Positions 22,834 to 32,142 of a DNA stretch of 60,768 nucleotides are shown piece after piece. This DNA comes from JBAZLV01 sp964586075 (lineage in GTDB: Bacteria; Nitrospirota; UBA9217). How positions within the stretch are numbered: position 1 is the stretch's first letter; every line of letters starts with the position of its first letter. The stretch lies in contig CAZPGZ010000019.1 in NCBI GenBank assembly GCA_964586075.1, forward strand, positions 1 through 60,768, written 5' to 3'. Below the pieces are notes generated by a model that saw only the letters and a list, made by a program, of their open reading frames with translations, was not told the origin of the DNA and did no database searches. The position numbers were made by a program, and so were the translations under genes.

Positions 22834-25212
22834 TTATTTTTTCAACTCCGCCACCGTCACCCCGGCTCCTCCCTCAGCCGCTTCTCCCGGCCGTATGGAG
22901 GCAACCAGAGGATGGTTTTTCATATAGTCCGTCACTGCCTTTTTAAGCGCGCCGGTGCCCAGGCCGTGAATAACGGTCACGCTCGAAAAATTATCGATTC
23001 TCGATCGGTCGATTAATCGTTCTACCTCGGCAATTCCTTCATCCACCCGGAAGCCGAGTATATTAAGACGGCCCGGCATTCCCTCTGTTTCGTGAAGTTC
23101 CGCTCTCCAGCCCGGCGTGGCGTTGGACCGACGCGCCTGCGCTGCAGGCTCGACCGGGGCGACCTCGCGCACCGGAAGTTTTACTTTTTTCCCGCCGATG
23201 TCCAGCTGAAGCATTCCCCGCTGAGAATTAAGCACAACGCCGGTTTTGTTCACTCCCCGGATCCGCACGCGTTCACCCGGCAGATAATCGCGGCTTAGTG
23301 CGGCTTGGATGTCCTGGGCGGAAGTCTCGGGATCAAGCTTTCCGGCAAGGGAGCCAATCTCTGCTGCCGCTGTTTTTGCCTCTGCCCTGTCCAGTACGGC
23401 AATACTCGAAAGCTCGCGGAGCTTCCGGCGAAGAGCAGCGACCACGTCGCGCGATTCCTGCTTCGCCTGTGCTTTTACAGTGCGGGACTCTTCCTGCGCC
23501 GTCTTGAGAAGCAACGATGCTTCGTCTCGCTCTTTTTTTGCTATGGCAAGCTCTTTGTCGAGTTCCTCTCTCGTTCCAACTAGCCTGCGGGTTTCTTCCT
23601 CGATCTGTTTGAGTAATTCATCCAGCTTTGAATCGTCTGATCCCAATCGTTCGCGGGCTTTAATCACAATGTCGTTCGGAACGCCCAGCCGGGTTGCCAT
23701 ATCAAGCCCGTAACTTCTGCCCGGCCTGCCGGCTATCAGCCGGTAGGTAGGTTTAAGGGTCTGGAGATCGAACTCCATAGCTGCATTGGCCGCTCCCTTC
23801 GTTTGCGACCCGAAATACTTGAGAGCGTTATGATGCGTCGTTACAATCGCTGCAATTCCGCGTTCAATTAACTGTTCAAGCACCGCTGCGCCCAGTGCAG
23901 CGCCCTCACCCGGATCAGTCCCGGAGCCGAGTTCATCAAGAAGCACCAGCGATCCTGGTTCTGCCTGCCGGAGTATGCGGGCAATCTGGCTTATGTGCGA
24001 AGAAAACGTGCTGAGATCCTGCTCCAGGCTCTGTTCATCGCCGATATCCGCGAATATCGAATGAAAACACGGAAGTTCACTCCCCTCCGCTGCGGTTATC
24101 GGCAAACCAGACTGCGCCATGAGGCTTAAAAGCCCCACAGTCTTTAAAATCACCGTTTTGCCGCCCGCATTCGGTCCGCTCAGAATCAGAGCCCGTTTGT
24201 GTGAATCCAGAATTATATCGCTCGGGGTGACGACCGTATTGCCGGGATTGTTCCTGTATTTGTCTACAAGCAACGGATGTTTCGCTGCGCAGAGTTTGAT
24301 GCCTCCATCGGGAGACAGCGCAGGAATGATGCCGTCAAATTCTAGTCCGAACCGCGCACGCGCACATACTGAATCAATTTCTGCCAGTGCACTACACGTT
24401 GCCGCTATTGTCGCCGCTTCCAGGGCGACGAGTGCCGTGAGCTCCCGCAGGATGCGTTCAACCTCGTCCCGCTCATCCATGCGAAGCTCCGCAAGCCGGT
24501 TGTTCTGCTCCAGCACGTCAAGAGGTTCGACAAACAGCGTGGATCGGGAACCGGACTGCCCGTGTACCACGCCCTTCAAGCTGTGCCTGAAATTCGGTTT
24601 GAGCGGCAGCACATACCGGTCGTCGCGAATGGTAACCACCGGCTCTTGAATAATTTTCTGAAAGCCGGCATCCTGCAGAATGTTCACCATGCGATTCAGA
24701 ATATCGTCGCGATTTCGTGCAATCAGCTTGCGTATTTTGCGCAGTTCCGGACTGGCTGAATCTTTAACTTCCGCTTTTTCATCAAGGGCCGCGGCAACCG
24801 CGTCCTCAATATGTTTTTGCGGATGAATTACCGACGCCTTGGCGCATAACAGCGGCGCAGATAATCTGGAAGCTGTTCCTTCGAACTGATGAAAAAATTG
24901 TTTTATCCGCCTGCCCGCGCTGAGCGTTTGTGCCGTTTTTAAAAGCTCCTCCGGTGTGAGCAGGAAACCTGCAACGCCGAGTTTATGGATTGCAGGTCTG
25001 ATATCGGAAATACCGTCAAGCGGTGGAATAATACCGCTCTGGAGAATCCGCGTAAATTCATTCGTTTCCTGAAGCCGGGTTTTAACAAATTCCGCGTCCC
25101 CTGACGGCAGAAGCGCGAGAACCGCATCTCTTCCCGTGCCGGATGCCGTATATCCGGCGACAAGATCAATCACTTTATGATATTCAAGCACTCGCAGGGC
25201 ATGTTCGTTCAT
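22834..25212 (-). CDS. mutS2: MutS2 family ATPase/nuclease
   Basis: The protein has 792 residues. Walker A is SGPNAGGKTVILKT and Walker B is SLVLLDELGSGTDPGEGAAL; a long coiled coil follows and a C-terminal Smr domain ends the protein (LGFRVDEGIAEVERLIDRS, then VIHGLGTGALKKAV). It lacks the MutS mismatch-recognition domain. MutS2 proteins suppress recombination or rescue collided ribosomes, depending on species. Its place between the NIF3 homologue and dnaG is unusual for the macromolecular synthesis operon. Confidence 0.95.
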   Translation of the reverse strand: MNEHALRVLEYHKVIDLVAGYTASGTGRDAVLALLPSGDAEFVKTRLQETNEFTRILQSGIIPPLDGISDIRPAIHKLGVAGFLLTPEELLKTAQTLSAGRRIKQFFHQFEGTASRLSAPLLCAKASVIHPQKHIEDAVAAALDEKAEVKDSASPELRKIRKLIARNRDDILNRMVNILQDAGFQKIIQEPVVTIRDDRYVLPLKPNFRHSLKGVVHGQSGSRSTLFVEPLDVLEQNNRLAELRMDERDEVERILRELTALVALEAATIAATCSALAEIDSVCARARFGLEFDGIIPALSPDGGIKLCAAKHPLLVDKYRNNPGNTVVTPSDIILDSHKRALILSGPNAGGKTVILKTVGLLSLMAQSGLPITAAEGSELPCFHSIFADIGDEQSLEQDLSTFSSHISQIARILRQAEPGSLVLLDELGSGTDPGEGAALGAAVLEQLIERGIAAIVTTHHNALKYFGSQTKGAANAAMEFDLQTLKPTYRLIAGRPGRSYGLDMATRLGVPNDIVIKARERLGSDDSKLDELLKQIEEETRRLVGTREELDKELAIAKKERDEASLLLKTAQEESRTVKAQAKQESRDVVAALRRKLRELSSIAVLDRAEAKTAAAEIGSLAGKLDPETSAQDIQAALSRDYLPGERVRIRGVNKTGVVLNSQRGMLQLDIGGKKVKLPVREVAPVEPAAQARRSNATPGWRAELHETEGMPGRLNILGFRVDEGIAEVERLIDRSRIDNFSSVTVIHGLGTGALKKAVTDYMKNHPLVASIRPGEAAEGGAGVTVAELKK

Positions 25213-25240
25213 AATATATCGTTACTTCCGCAGTGCCCGC

Positions 25241-25331
25241 AGTGGAGTCCCCTCCGGCAGGAGCCGGAGGCTCCCGCGACTTACTGCATTCTCCCTCGGC
25301 GAGAGTCGGGGGATTCCATGTTGCAGGGATT
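25241..25331. repeat. Dispersed hairpin-rich repeat, copy B
   Basis: The 91-bp element is shared with 105-259 (see copy A). It contains CTCCGGC-AGGA-GCCGGAG and the GAGAGTCGGGG block, without the 64-base middle of copy A. It lies in the 190-base gap between the NIF3 homologue and mutS2, inside a minus-strand gene series, where its hairpins may affect mRNA stability. Confidence 0.7.
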
Positions 25332-25402
25332 GAGCAAGACAACTGTCCTGCCTTCAAACCGCATAACAACACGCCGGACCATTGAACACGATGATGACAG
25401 TG

Positions 25403-26362
25403 TTACGCCGCCCGTTTTATCCGTTTAAAACCTGAGCACGCCACAATGCTGATCGGTTCGCGCGCTTCAATTTTGTCCAGCAAAAGATTCAAGCCAAGTG
25501 TATCGCTCGATATATGACCTGCAATCACGACATGGATATGATGCTTTTCAGCCTCTTTCCGATGATCTTCCGTCAGGTGCATCGCCACCATCGTTCCCAC
25601 GCCGGACTGCGACAGGCGCTCCATAATATCTTTTGGGCCTTCGGTGCCCCCGGTCATGTCTACGAATATTTTGCCGCACCGCTGGTCCTCGGCGCCCAAC
25701 AATATCCTGGGCCCGGCATTGTTCTTGACCGCTTCCTGGTATTCGGGAATTTTTTTCAGTAAATCCATAACATCCCGAAGACGGTCCGGTTTTTCATGAT
25801 CAAACAAATCCTGCAGATAAGCAACAACCATGTTGTCGGCAGGAGTATGCAAACAGACGAAAGGAATATCGAGGAGCCGGGCTGCATCCACCGATCGGGT
25901 ATGGTTTGCCGGCAAAAGTTTATGCTCCACTTCCTTCATCCGGTCGCGCAGGAGATTTTCGGCAACGTTGATCGGCACGCCGAACCTGTTGAAAATATCG
26001 GCCTGCATCTTCATTACTTCATAGAAATTTGCGTATGCGCGGCCTTCAGGATGGTGCGACACGACAAGATCAATGCCGGCGCCTTTTTGGTTCAGCCGGT
26101 CTGCCAGCAGGAGTTCGCCCGCTTCAATATCAATCCCTGCGAGAATTTTTTTTACTTCATTCTGGTGGGAGCCGTGCAGAATTCTGCTGTCGGTATAGGG
26201 GTGTTCGAATTTTTCCGGATCAAAACCAGCCTGTTCGTCCGGCTTCAGTGCATCAAACGACCTACGGACTTCGCGCAGCTCTTTTTCAATTGCTGTGCGT
26301 CCCCGCAGATCAGCGTCAATTCCAGCCTGAATCGCTGCTGTAAAAAATTCATGAAGTTTCAA
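25403..26362 (-). CDS. NIF3-like metal-binding protein (long form)
   Basis: The protein has 319 residues. It belongs to the NIF3 fold group, with motifs VSHHPEGRAYANF, VCLHTPADNMVV, VDMTGGTEGPKDI and HIHVVIAGHISSDTLG, whose histidines and acids probably bind two metals. This long form with the SHHPEG motif is known from anaerobic bacteria and archaea; its function is not settled (hydrolase-like). The start is TTG 26362 with GGGAG upstream. A terminator separates it from yqeY, so it may have its own promoter. Confidence 0.8.
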   Translation of the reverse strand: MKLHEFFTAAIQAGIDADLRGRTAIEKELREVRRSFDALKPDEQAGFDPEKFEHPYTDSRILHGSHQNEVKKILAGIDIEAGELLLADRLNQKGAGIDLVVSHHPEGRAYANFYEVMKMQADIFNRFGVPINVAENLLRDRMKEVEHKLLPANHTRSVDAARLLDIPFVCLHTPADNMVVAYLQDLFDHEKPDRLRDVMDLLKKIPEYQEAVKNNAGPRILLGAEDQRCGKIFVDMTGGTEGPKDIMERLSQSGVGTMVAMHLTEDHRKEAEKHHIHVVIAGHISSDTLGLNLLLDKIEAREPISIVACSGFKRIKRAA

Positions 26363-26376
26363 TGGAAGGAACTCCC

Positions 26377-26410
26377 AAAAAATCAGGGGGCCCGGTCTAC
26401 ATGGCCCCCT
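26377..26410 (-). terminator. Terminator after yqeY
   Basis: GGGGGCC (26403-26409 complement) pairs with GGCCCCC-type bases across a short loop and is followed on the minus strand by TGATTTTTT (A-run 26377-26382 on the plus strand). It separates rpsU-yqeY from the downstream genes. Confidence 0.75.
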
Positions 26411-26461
26411 CTTCAGCCTTAGAATGGCTACTGCACAGACACGTTCGCTTCTGCAGATGCA

Positions 26462-26905
26462 CTAACCAAGCGCATGTTTCACGAGCTCACTGATCAGTTT
26501 CCCATCGGCACGCCCACCTACCAACGGTATAAGTGCCTTCATGACCTTCCCCATGTCCCGGGAGCCTTGTGCTCCGGTTTGTGCTATGGTGTCGCGCACC
26601 ATTGTTTCCAGTTCTTCTCGGGACAACTGCACAGGCAAGTACGCTTCAAGCACGACAACCTCGGCAGTTTCTTTATCTACCAAGTCCTGCCTGTTTCCTT
26701 TGGCAAATTGCTCAATAGAGTCTTTCCGCTGCTTAATAAGAGAGCGAATTGTTTCTATTACCTCTTCCTCGCTGAGCTGCCGTCTTTTGTCAATTTGTTT
26801 GTACTTAAGAGCTGCATTCAACATCCGAAGTGTGGAAACTTTATCTTTGGCTCCGGTTTTGAGGGCGTTCTTCAGTTCAGTGTCGATCCGTTCTCTTAAT
26901 TCCAT
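26462..26905 (-). CDS. yqeY: GatB/YqeY domain protein
   Basis: The 147-residue protein has the YqeY fold (MELRERIDTELKNALKTGAK, then STLRMLNAALKYKQIDKRRQ, and a C-terminal GSRDMGKVMKALIPLVGGRA). It shares its fold with the tail of GatB and may bind tRNA, but its role is unresolved. It follows rpsU by 60 bases, the usual rpsU-yqeY arrangement. Confidence 0.92.
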   Translation of the reverse strand: MELRERIDTELKNALKTGAKDKVSTLRMLNAALKYKQIDKRRQLSEEEVIETIRSLIKQRKDSIEQFAKGNRQDLVDKETAEVVVLEAYLPVQLSREELETMVRDTIAQTGAQGSRDMGKVMKALIPLVGGRADGKLISELVKHALG

Positions 26906-26965
26906 TGCATCTCTCTCAGCCAGGTAATTTTAATCGATTGTATATCTGCTACGCCTGCCGCCAGA

Positions 26966-27166
26966 CTAATTTTGTCTAAAAATTCGTGCTGTTTTAGCGG
27001 CTTTTTTGCGTGCTGCTAGGGCTTTTTTCTTGCGTTTTACGCTTGGTTTTTCGTAATGTTCCCGTTTTTTTACCTCGGAAAGCACGCCTTCTTTTTCTAT
27101 GCTTTTTTTAAACCTTCTGAGCGCAGCTTCAAACGGTTCATTTTCTCGCAACCTTATACTCGGCAC
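26966..27166 (-). CDS. rpsU: 30S ribosomal protein S21
   Basis: The 66-residue basic protein (PSIRLRENEPFEAALRRFKK) is the small-subunit protein S21, needed for mRNA base pairing at initiation. The start is GTG 27166, with a GGGAGGGGGG site upstream. It heads the macromolecular synthesis operon. Confidence 0.95.
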   Translation of the reverse strand: MPSIRLRENEPFEAALRRFKKSIEKEGVLSEVKKREHYEKPSVKRKKKALAARKKAAKTARIFRQN

Positions 27167-27298
27167 CTTTACTACACCCCCCTCCCACCATATCGCATTG
27201 TTATATTAATTTTTTCAATAAAAACAAAATCTTATCTGTTTTCTTTCAGAAAAACGCTATGCTTTTCTACCCAAAAAACAGAGAAAACCTAATCATTA

Positions 27299-27327
27299 AA
27301 ATTAACAACTCCACCATGGATTGTCAA
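27299..27327 (-). promoter_or_regulatory. Promoter of the rpsU operon
   Basis: TTGACA (27322-27327) and TAATTT (27299-27304) are spaced by 17 bases on the minus strand. They lie about 130 bases before the S21 start in a 225-base AT-rich gap after argJ, leaving a long leader. Confidence 0.65.
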
Positions 27328-27391
27328 GTGAAATTTAGTTATTTTTTCGTATGTTCCCAAGAAAAATCGGCTCTAAAAACCGCTTGCAATC

Positions 27392-28597
27392 TCAACTACG
27401 GTAGGCAGCATTAATTTTTATATATTCACATGTTAAATCACATGTCCACACCGCAGCAGATGCCTTGCCTTTATGTAAATCAATGGTAATCTGCACTTCT
27501 CTTTGCTTAAGCGCAAGTGTTGCATCGCGCTCTGCCGCCTTGCCCTGGCTGAGCCCCTTTTCAACCAGTTTTGTCTTGCCTATAAAAATGTCTGTTTTTG
27601 CCTCTTCCATCTCAACGCCGGAATACCCAAGCGCGGCCATAATCCTGCCCCAGTTGGCATCTTCTCCGGAAAGAGCAGTCTTGACCAGACTGGATTTAGC
27701 CACCGTCATGGCGGCAAGTTTTGCCTCCGCCGGAGTTTTAGCGTTTTTTACCACAATCTCCGCAAACTTGGTTGCGCCCTCGCCATCACGCACTACCTGC
27801 TTTGCCAAAGACTGTGTTATCGTATCAAGGCATGTTTGAAATTTTTTGTTTTCCTTGCTGCCCGGCGCGGGACGCTTGTTTCCCGCCGCTCCGTTTGCCA
27901 TGCAAATAATCATATCATTTGTGCTCGTGTCGCCATCTACGGTAATAGTGTTAAATGATTTTTCCGTAGAAATCTGCAATGCCTTTTTAAGCATGGGGGC
28001 AGGAATATTGGCATCTGTCACAATGAAGCAAAGCATGGTCGCCATGTTGGGATGGATCATGCCCGATCCTTTGGCAATACCCGCAATGGTAACAGTTTTA
28101 CCGCCGATTTCTTCCTGCACGACCGCAATCTTGGGATAGATGTCCGTGGTCATAATCGCCTCTGCTGCCTGCTCCCAGCCGTTTGAAGACAAAAGTCCAA
28201 CGGCTGTTGCGATCCCCGTTGCCAGCTTCGGCATGGGCAGGAATTCTCCGATCACACCAGTGGAGGCTACATATACGGACTCAGGCTTGATACCGAGCTC
28301 CCGAGCGGCAATTTCTGCAGTAGTTCGAACGTCAGCAGCCCCTCGCTTGCCGGTGCACGCATTGGCGCATCCACTGTTTGCAATAATTGCCTGTGCTTTT
28401 CCAGACTTCACTCTCGCCATATTCTGAAGAACAGAAGGTGCTTTCACCCGGTTTCTTGTGAAAACGCCGGCCACGGCGGCTTCACGGTCCGAATAAATGA
28501 TCGCAAGATCCTTTTTATCCGTCTTCTTGATCCCACAGTGAATGCCCCACACCTTGTAACCAGTCACGGAAAAGCCTTTTGTATCAATAATTTTCAT
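27392..28597 (-). CDS. argJ: Bifunctional ornithine acetyltransferase/N-acetylglutamate synthase ArgJ
   Basis: The protein has 401 residues from ATG 28597, behind GAGGTG. It transfers the acetyl group from N-acetylornithine to glutamate in arginine synthesis. The self-cleavage site is in GSGMIHPNMATML, with Thr as the new N-terminal nucleophile. Early sequence GYKVWGIHCGIKK and GVFTRNRVKAPSV is typical. Whether it also uses acetyl-CoA cannot be told. It follows argC by about 190 bases. Confidence 0.95.
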   Translation of the reverse strand: MKIIDTKGFSVTGYKVWGIHCGIKKTDKKDLAIIYSDREAAVAGVFTRNRVKAPSVLQNMARVKSGKAQAIIANSGCANACTGKRGAADVRTTAEIAARELGIKPESVYVASTGVIGEFLPMPKLATGIATAVGLLSSNGWEQAAEAIMTTDIYPKIAVVQEEIGGKTVTIAGIAKGSGMIHPNMATMLCFIVTDANIPAPMLKKALQISTEKSFNTITVDGDTSTNDMIICMANGAAGNKRPAPGSKENKKFQTCLDTITQSLAKQVVRDGEGATKFAEIVVKNAKTPAEAKLAAMTVAKSSLVKTALSGEDANWGRIMAALGYSGVEMEEAKTDIFIGKTKLVEKGLSQGKAAERDATLALKQREVQITIDLHKGKASAAVWTCDLTCEYIKINAAYRS

Positions 28598-28788
28598 GAA
28601 TCTGCACCTCGTCATCTGATAGCGTTGATCGCAAGCGACAATCGGGGAAACGGCAAGGTAACGTTTCTAAACATACCATCGTATTTTACCAGTACGGCAA
28701 TTTATAAATTTGACAGGTTGTACTACACTGCTCGTTATATTAGTATTACCTTATGAGCGTTGCTTTGCGGAATTTGGACCGGCTAAAG

Positions 28789-29841
28789 CTAAAGAAACCA
28801 CCCCGCGCACCGCAATCCCTCTGTCTCGTCAAAACCCATCATCAGGTTCATATTCTGAATCGCCTGCCCTGCCGCGCCTTTGACGAGATTGTCGATCGCA
28901 GTAATGACAACAATCCGGTTCGTCCGGGTATCTGCACAGACCCCGATATCGCAAAAATTTGAACCCCGCACGTTTCGCACGTTCGGGAATTGGCCCAGGG
29001 GAAGTATTCGCACAAACGGTTCATGCTTGTAGAACGCCTTGAAAAGCGAGTGCATGTGTTCGGTGTCCGTATTTTTCTGAATCAAAGCATAGGCCGTTGT
29101 CAGAATACCCCGGTTCATCGGAACAAGGTGCGGGGTAAACGAAACCAGGACCTTCTTACCGGACAGTGACGAAAGCTCCTGTTCAATTTCTGGCGTATGG
29201 CGGTGCGTTCCGATTTTGTACGCCATAAATCCTTCGTTTACCTCGGGATAATGATAGGTCAACGCAGGACTGCGCCCGGCTCCGGAAACACCCGATTTGG
29301 AGTCGATGATAATGCTGTGCGGGTCAATCCAGCCTTCTTTCATAAGTGGAGCCAGCCCGAGAATCGCGCCCGTCGGATAGCAGCCCGGATTCGCGGTGAG
29401 TGCAGATTTTGTAATTTTTTCGCGATACATCTCAGGCAAACCATACGTTGCAGTTTTAAGAAGCTCGGGATACTGGTGATCGTGTTCGTACCACTGCTTA
29501 TATACTACGGGATCGGAAAGACGGTAGTCGGCCGAGAGGTCCACAACCTTTTTGCCGAGCTTGTGAAATCGAAATGCTGTTTCCTGCGCAGTCACATGCG
29601 GCAGCGCGAGAAAAATAAAATCCGCTTTTTTCGCGACGGCATCAGGGTCAAGCGGTTCGCAGAGAAGTTCCGTCAAACCCGCAAGGTGCGGAAAAATTGT
29701 TGTAATGGATTTGCCTGCCGACTTTTCCGAGGTAACCGCCGTAACCGTCGCCGCAGAATGCTGAAGCAGCAATCGATACAGCTCTCCGCCTGTATATCCG
29801 CTTGATCCAATAATCGCAATTTTCAGTTTCTTCGTATTCAT
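28789..29841 (-). CDS. argC: N-acetyl-gamma-glutamyl-phosphate reductase ArgC
   Basis: The 350-residue NADPH-dependent enzyme forms the third arginine intermediate. The Rossmann start IAIIGSSGYTGGELYRLL and the catalytic cysteine Cys154 in NPGCYPTGAILGLAPL are present, as is HRHTPEIEQEL. With argJ downstream it forms a two-gene arginine cluster. A strong terminator (29904-29937) separates it from rpsI upstream. Confidence 0.96.
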   Translation of the reverse strand: MNTKKLKIAIIGSSGYTGGELYRLLLQHSAATVTAVTSEKSAGKSITTIFPHLAGLTELLCEPLDPDAVAKKADFIFLALPHVTAQETAFRFHKLGKKVVDLSADYRLSDPVVYKQWYEHDHQYPELLKTATYGLPEMYREKITKSALTANPGCYPTGAILGLAPLMKEGWIDPHSIIIDSKSGVSGAGRSPALTYHYPEVNEGFMAYKIGTHRHTPEIEQELSSLSGKKVLVSFTPHLVPMNRGILTTAYALIQKNTDTEHMHSLFKAFYKHEPFVRILPLGQFPNVRNVRGSNFCDIGVCADTRTNRIVVITAIDNLVKGAAGQAIQNMNLMMGFDETEGLRCAGWFL

Positions 29842-29903
29842 CGTTAGTACCTGTTAACCGCAAAAAGCAGCGGGAAAAGAGTATGCGGCATGTTTCACAA
29901 AAT

Positions 29904-29937
29904 AAAAGGGGAAGGCATCTCTACCTTCCCCTTTTTT
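29904..29937 (-). terminator. Terminator of rplM-rpsI
   Basis: The perfect 12-bp stem AAAAGGGGAAGG/CCTTCCCCTTTT has an 8-base loop and T-runs on both sides, so it works in both directions. It lies 46 bases after the rpsI stop. Confidence 0.88.
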
Positions 29938-29983
29938 AAACAGGTGTGCAACACCACACAACCCGAAATAGGTATTTGATCCC

Positions 29984-30382
29984 TTATCTCTTCGAGAACT
30001 GGAACCGCGCGCGTGCGCCTTTTTGTCCATACTTTTTGCGCTCTTTCGCCCGGGGGTCACGGGTCAGCAGCCCCTCCTGACGCAGCTTGCTTCGCGACTC
30101 GGCATCCACTGCAAGCAGGGCTTTTGATATACCATGCCGGATTGCTCCCGCCTGGCCGGAATTGCCGCCGCCGAGCACGCTTACGAGAACGTCAAATTTA
30201 TCGATTGTCCCGGTAACCTCGAACGGTTGACGAATAATCATCTTGAGCACATCCCTGCCGAAATACTGATCCATGGGCCTGTCGTTGATGGTTATTTTAC
30301 CGCTGCCGGGCATCATCCATACTCGGGCGATTGAGTTTTTTCTTTTCCCTGTTGCGTAATATCTGGATACTGATGCTGCCAT
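29984..30382 (-). CDS. rpsI: 30S ribosomal protein S9
   Basis: The protein has 132 residues. The family start YYATGKRKNSIARVWMMPGS and the C-terminal basic tail ending QFSKR, which reaches the P-site tRNA, are intact. It lies 40 bases downstream of rplM in the usual L13-S9 pair. Confidence 0.97.
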   Translation of the reverse strand: MAASVSRYYATGKRKNSIARVWMMPGSGKITINDRPMDQYFGRDVLKMIIRQPFEVTGTIDKFDVLVSVLGGGNSGQAGAIRHGISKALLAVDAESRSKLRQEGLLTRDPRAKERKKYGQKGARARFQFSKR

Positions 30383-30422
30383 GCAAGTCCTCCTAACGAT
30401 TTATGTGAAGAATAATCGTTTA

Positions 30423-30854
30423 TTATTTTATGCTCAGTTCCAACGGCTGTTGCGCACTGTGGGGATGTTTTTCCCCTGAATATACCTTGAGCTTGGAAAG
30501 CATCTGCTTCCCCAGTCTGGTCTTCGGAAGCATGCCTCCAATTGCTTTTTTAATCACTTCCTCAGGATTGATCTGCATCAATTTCCCGGCAGAGATAGAC
30601 TTAAGGCCGCCTGGAAATCCTGAATGATGATAATATACTTTTTGATCACGTTTTCTGCCGGTCAAATGCACCTTGTCTGCATTTACCACAATCACAAAAT
30701 CTCCGGTGTCCACATGCGTTGTGTAAATTGGCTTGGTTTTGCCCTTGAGCACCGAAGCCGCAACAGTAGCCAATCTGCCCAGCGTCTTACCATTTGCATC
30801 GATAACATGCCAGGCCCTTTTTACGTCTTCTTTTTTTGCTGAATAAGTCCCCAT
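30423..30854 (-). CDS. rplM: 50S ribosomal protein L13
   Basis: The protein has 143 residues. Typical segments are WHVIDANGKTLGRLATVAAS, DFVIVVNADKVHLTGRK and MLPKTRLGKQMLSKLKVY. It is the first gene of the rplM-rpsI operon, expressed from the promoter at 30894-30922. Confidence 0.97.
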   Translation of the reverse strand: MGTYSAKKEDVKRAWHVIDANGKTLGRLATVAASVLKGKTKPIYTTHVDTGDFVIVVNADKVHLTGRKRDQKVYYHHSGFPGGLKSISAGKLMQINPEEVIKKAIGGMLPKTRLGKQMLSKLKVYSGEKHPHSAQQPLELSIK

Positions 30855-30893
30855 ATTACGATACCACCTTCTCGGCGTTTTTTAAGAAACGTG

Positions 30894-30922
30894 AATATAA
30901 ACAATTTTGCTTTGTTTGTCAA
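30894..30922 (-). promoter_or_regulatory. Promoter of rplM-rpsI
   Basis: TTGACA (30917-30922) and TATATT (30894-30899) are spaced by exactly 17 bases on the minus strand, about 40 bases before the rplM start. This is one of the strongest sigma70-type promoters in the window. Confidence 0.75.
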
Positions 30923-31099
30923 GCATTTTGTATAAAAACTCTGTTGGATGCTTATAAAAGCTCGACTTCACAACGCTATAAGGAACAAAACACATTAAAT
31001 ATCAACTAGTTGTGCTTATCGCGTAATAACAGGTTACCGTGATATGCATGTAAACGCAGGATTATGGGAAATCGTTGTAAAAAGTACACTACATTTTCC

Positions 31100-31128
31100 T
31101 TGATATCCCGGTCTAAATATGTTATTTT
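31100..31128 (+). promoter_or_regulatory. Promoter of rpsB-tsf-pyrH-frr
   Basis: TTGATA (31100-31105) and TATTTT (31123-31128) are spaced by 17 bases, giving a leader of about 120 bases before rpsB. The rest of the 404-base gap between rplM and rpsB (30923-31099) shows no gene. Confidence 0.65.
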
Positions 31129-31169
31129 ATGGGTCGCCTTTTCTAGGAAAGGCAATTAACAATTACACA

Positions 31170-31252
31170 CGCACAGGGACTCGAATACGGGGTGTCTCCT
31201 TGCCGAGATCCGTCCGGGGTTGATCTGTGCGGAGGTAAAAACCATAAGGAGG
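31170..31252 (+). promoter_or_regulatory. Structured leader of rpsB
   Basis: CGCACAG (31170-31176) can pair with CTGTGCG (31225-31231), enclosing about 48 bases. The ribosome binding site AAGGAGG (31246-31252) follows shortly after. S2 operons in other bacteria are controlled by S2 binding to a leader, so autoregulation is plausible. Confidence 0.4.
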
Positions 31253-31258
31253 GACACA

Positions 31259-32062
31259 ATGTCCGCAATCACGATGAAGGAGCTGTTGGAAGCAGGAGTA
31301 CATTTCGGCCACCAGGCAAAGCGGTGGAATCCAAAAATGAAGAAGTACATCTTTGGGGAGCGTAATGGAATCTATATTATCGATCTCCAGAAGACACTGA
31401 AATTATTCAAAGAGGCTTATGATTTTGTACGCAATACTGCTGCTCAGGGAAAAGACGTTCTTTTTGTCGGCACAAAAAAACAGGCGCAGGATGCAATCAC
31501 CGAAGAAGCAAAACGCTGCGGTATGTATTACGTTTCCAGCCGCTGGCTCGGGGGCATGCTTACAAACTATGCAACCATCCGCAAAAGCATTGATCGGCTT
31601 AAAAAAATCGAAAAGATGAAAGAAGACGGTACCTACGATAAGCTGACAAAAAAAGAAGTTGCAGGGCTCGAAAAGGAACGCGCAAAGCTTGAAAAAATAC
31701 TTTCCGGCATTAAGACTATGCCTGAACGCCCGGCAGTTGTGTTTATTATTGATCCGCGCAAGGAAGACATTGCAGTTCACGAAGCAAACAAGCTCGGCAT
31801 CCCCGTGGTCGCGGTCGTAGATACAAACTGTGATCCGGATAATATAGATTACGTTATCCCTGGAAACGACGATGCAATCCGCGCAATTCGTCTGATGGCC
31901 TCCAAAATAGCCGATGCCGTCATAGAAGGAAGGCAGGCAATTACAAAGGAAGCCGGCGAGGCAATGGAAGCTGTAAAAGCGGCCGGCAGTACGGTTCCTT
32001 CCGGGGAAGCACCGGCAGTCGCAGAAGAAATTGAAGATGCAGCAGACGATGACAATATTTAA
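31259..32062 (+). CDS. rpsB: 30S ribosomal protein S2
   Basis: The protein has 267 residues from ATG 31259 behind AAGGAGG; an in-frame start at 31220 is unlikely. It begins MSAITMKELLEAGVHFGHQA and contains WNPKMKKYIFGERNGIYIID and AVVDTNCDPDNIDYVIPGND. The C-terminal 30 residues are an acidic, Ala-rich extension (EAPAVAEEIEDAADDDNI). First gene of rpsB-tsf-pyrH-frr. Confidence 0.97.
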   Translation: MSAITMKELLEAGVHFGHQAKRWNPKMKKYIFGERNGIYIIDLQKTLKLFKEAYDFVRNTAAQGKDVLFVGTKKQAQDAITEEAKRCGMYYVSSRWLGGMLTNYATIRKSIDRLKKIEKMKEDGTYDKLTKKEVAGLEKERAKLEKILSGIKTMPERPAVVFIIDPRKEDIAVHEANKLGIPVVAVVDTNCDPDNIDYVIPGNDDAIRAIRLMASKIADAVIEGRQAITKEAGEAMEAVKAAGSTVPSGEAPAVAEEIEDAADDDNI

Positions 32063-32142
32063 ATTTTGTAACAAGAGCCGTACAACTCAAGTATAAATTG
32101 ACGTTTTCTATTTAGCTTCTTATTTTGAAAGGGGTTTTCAGC

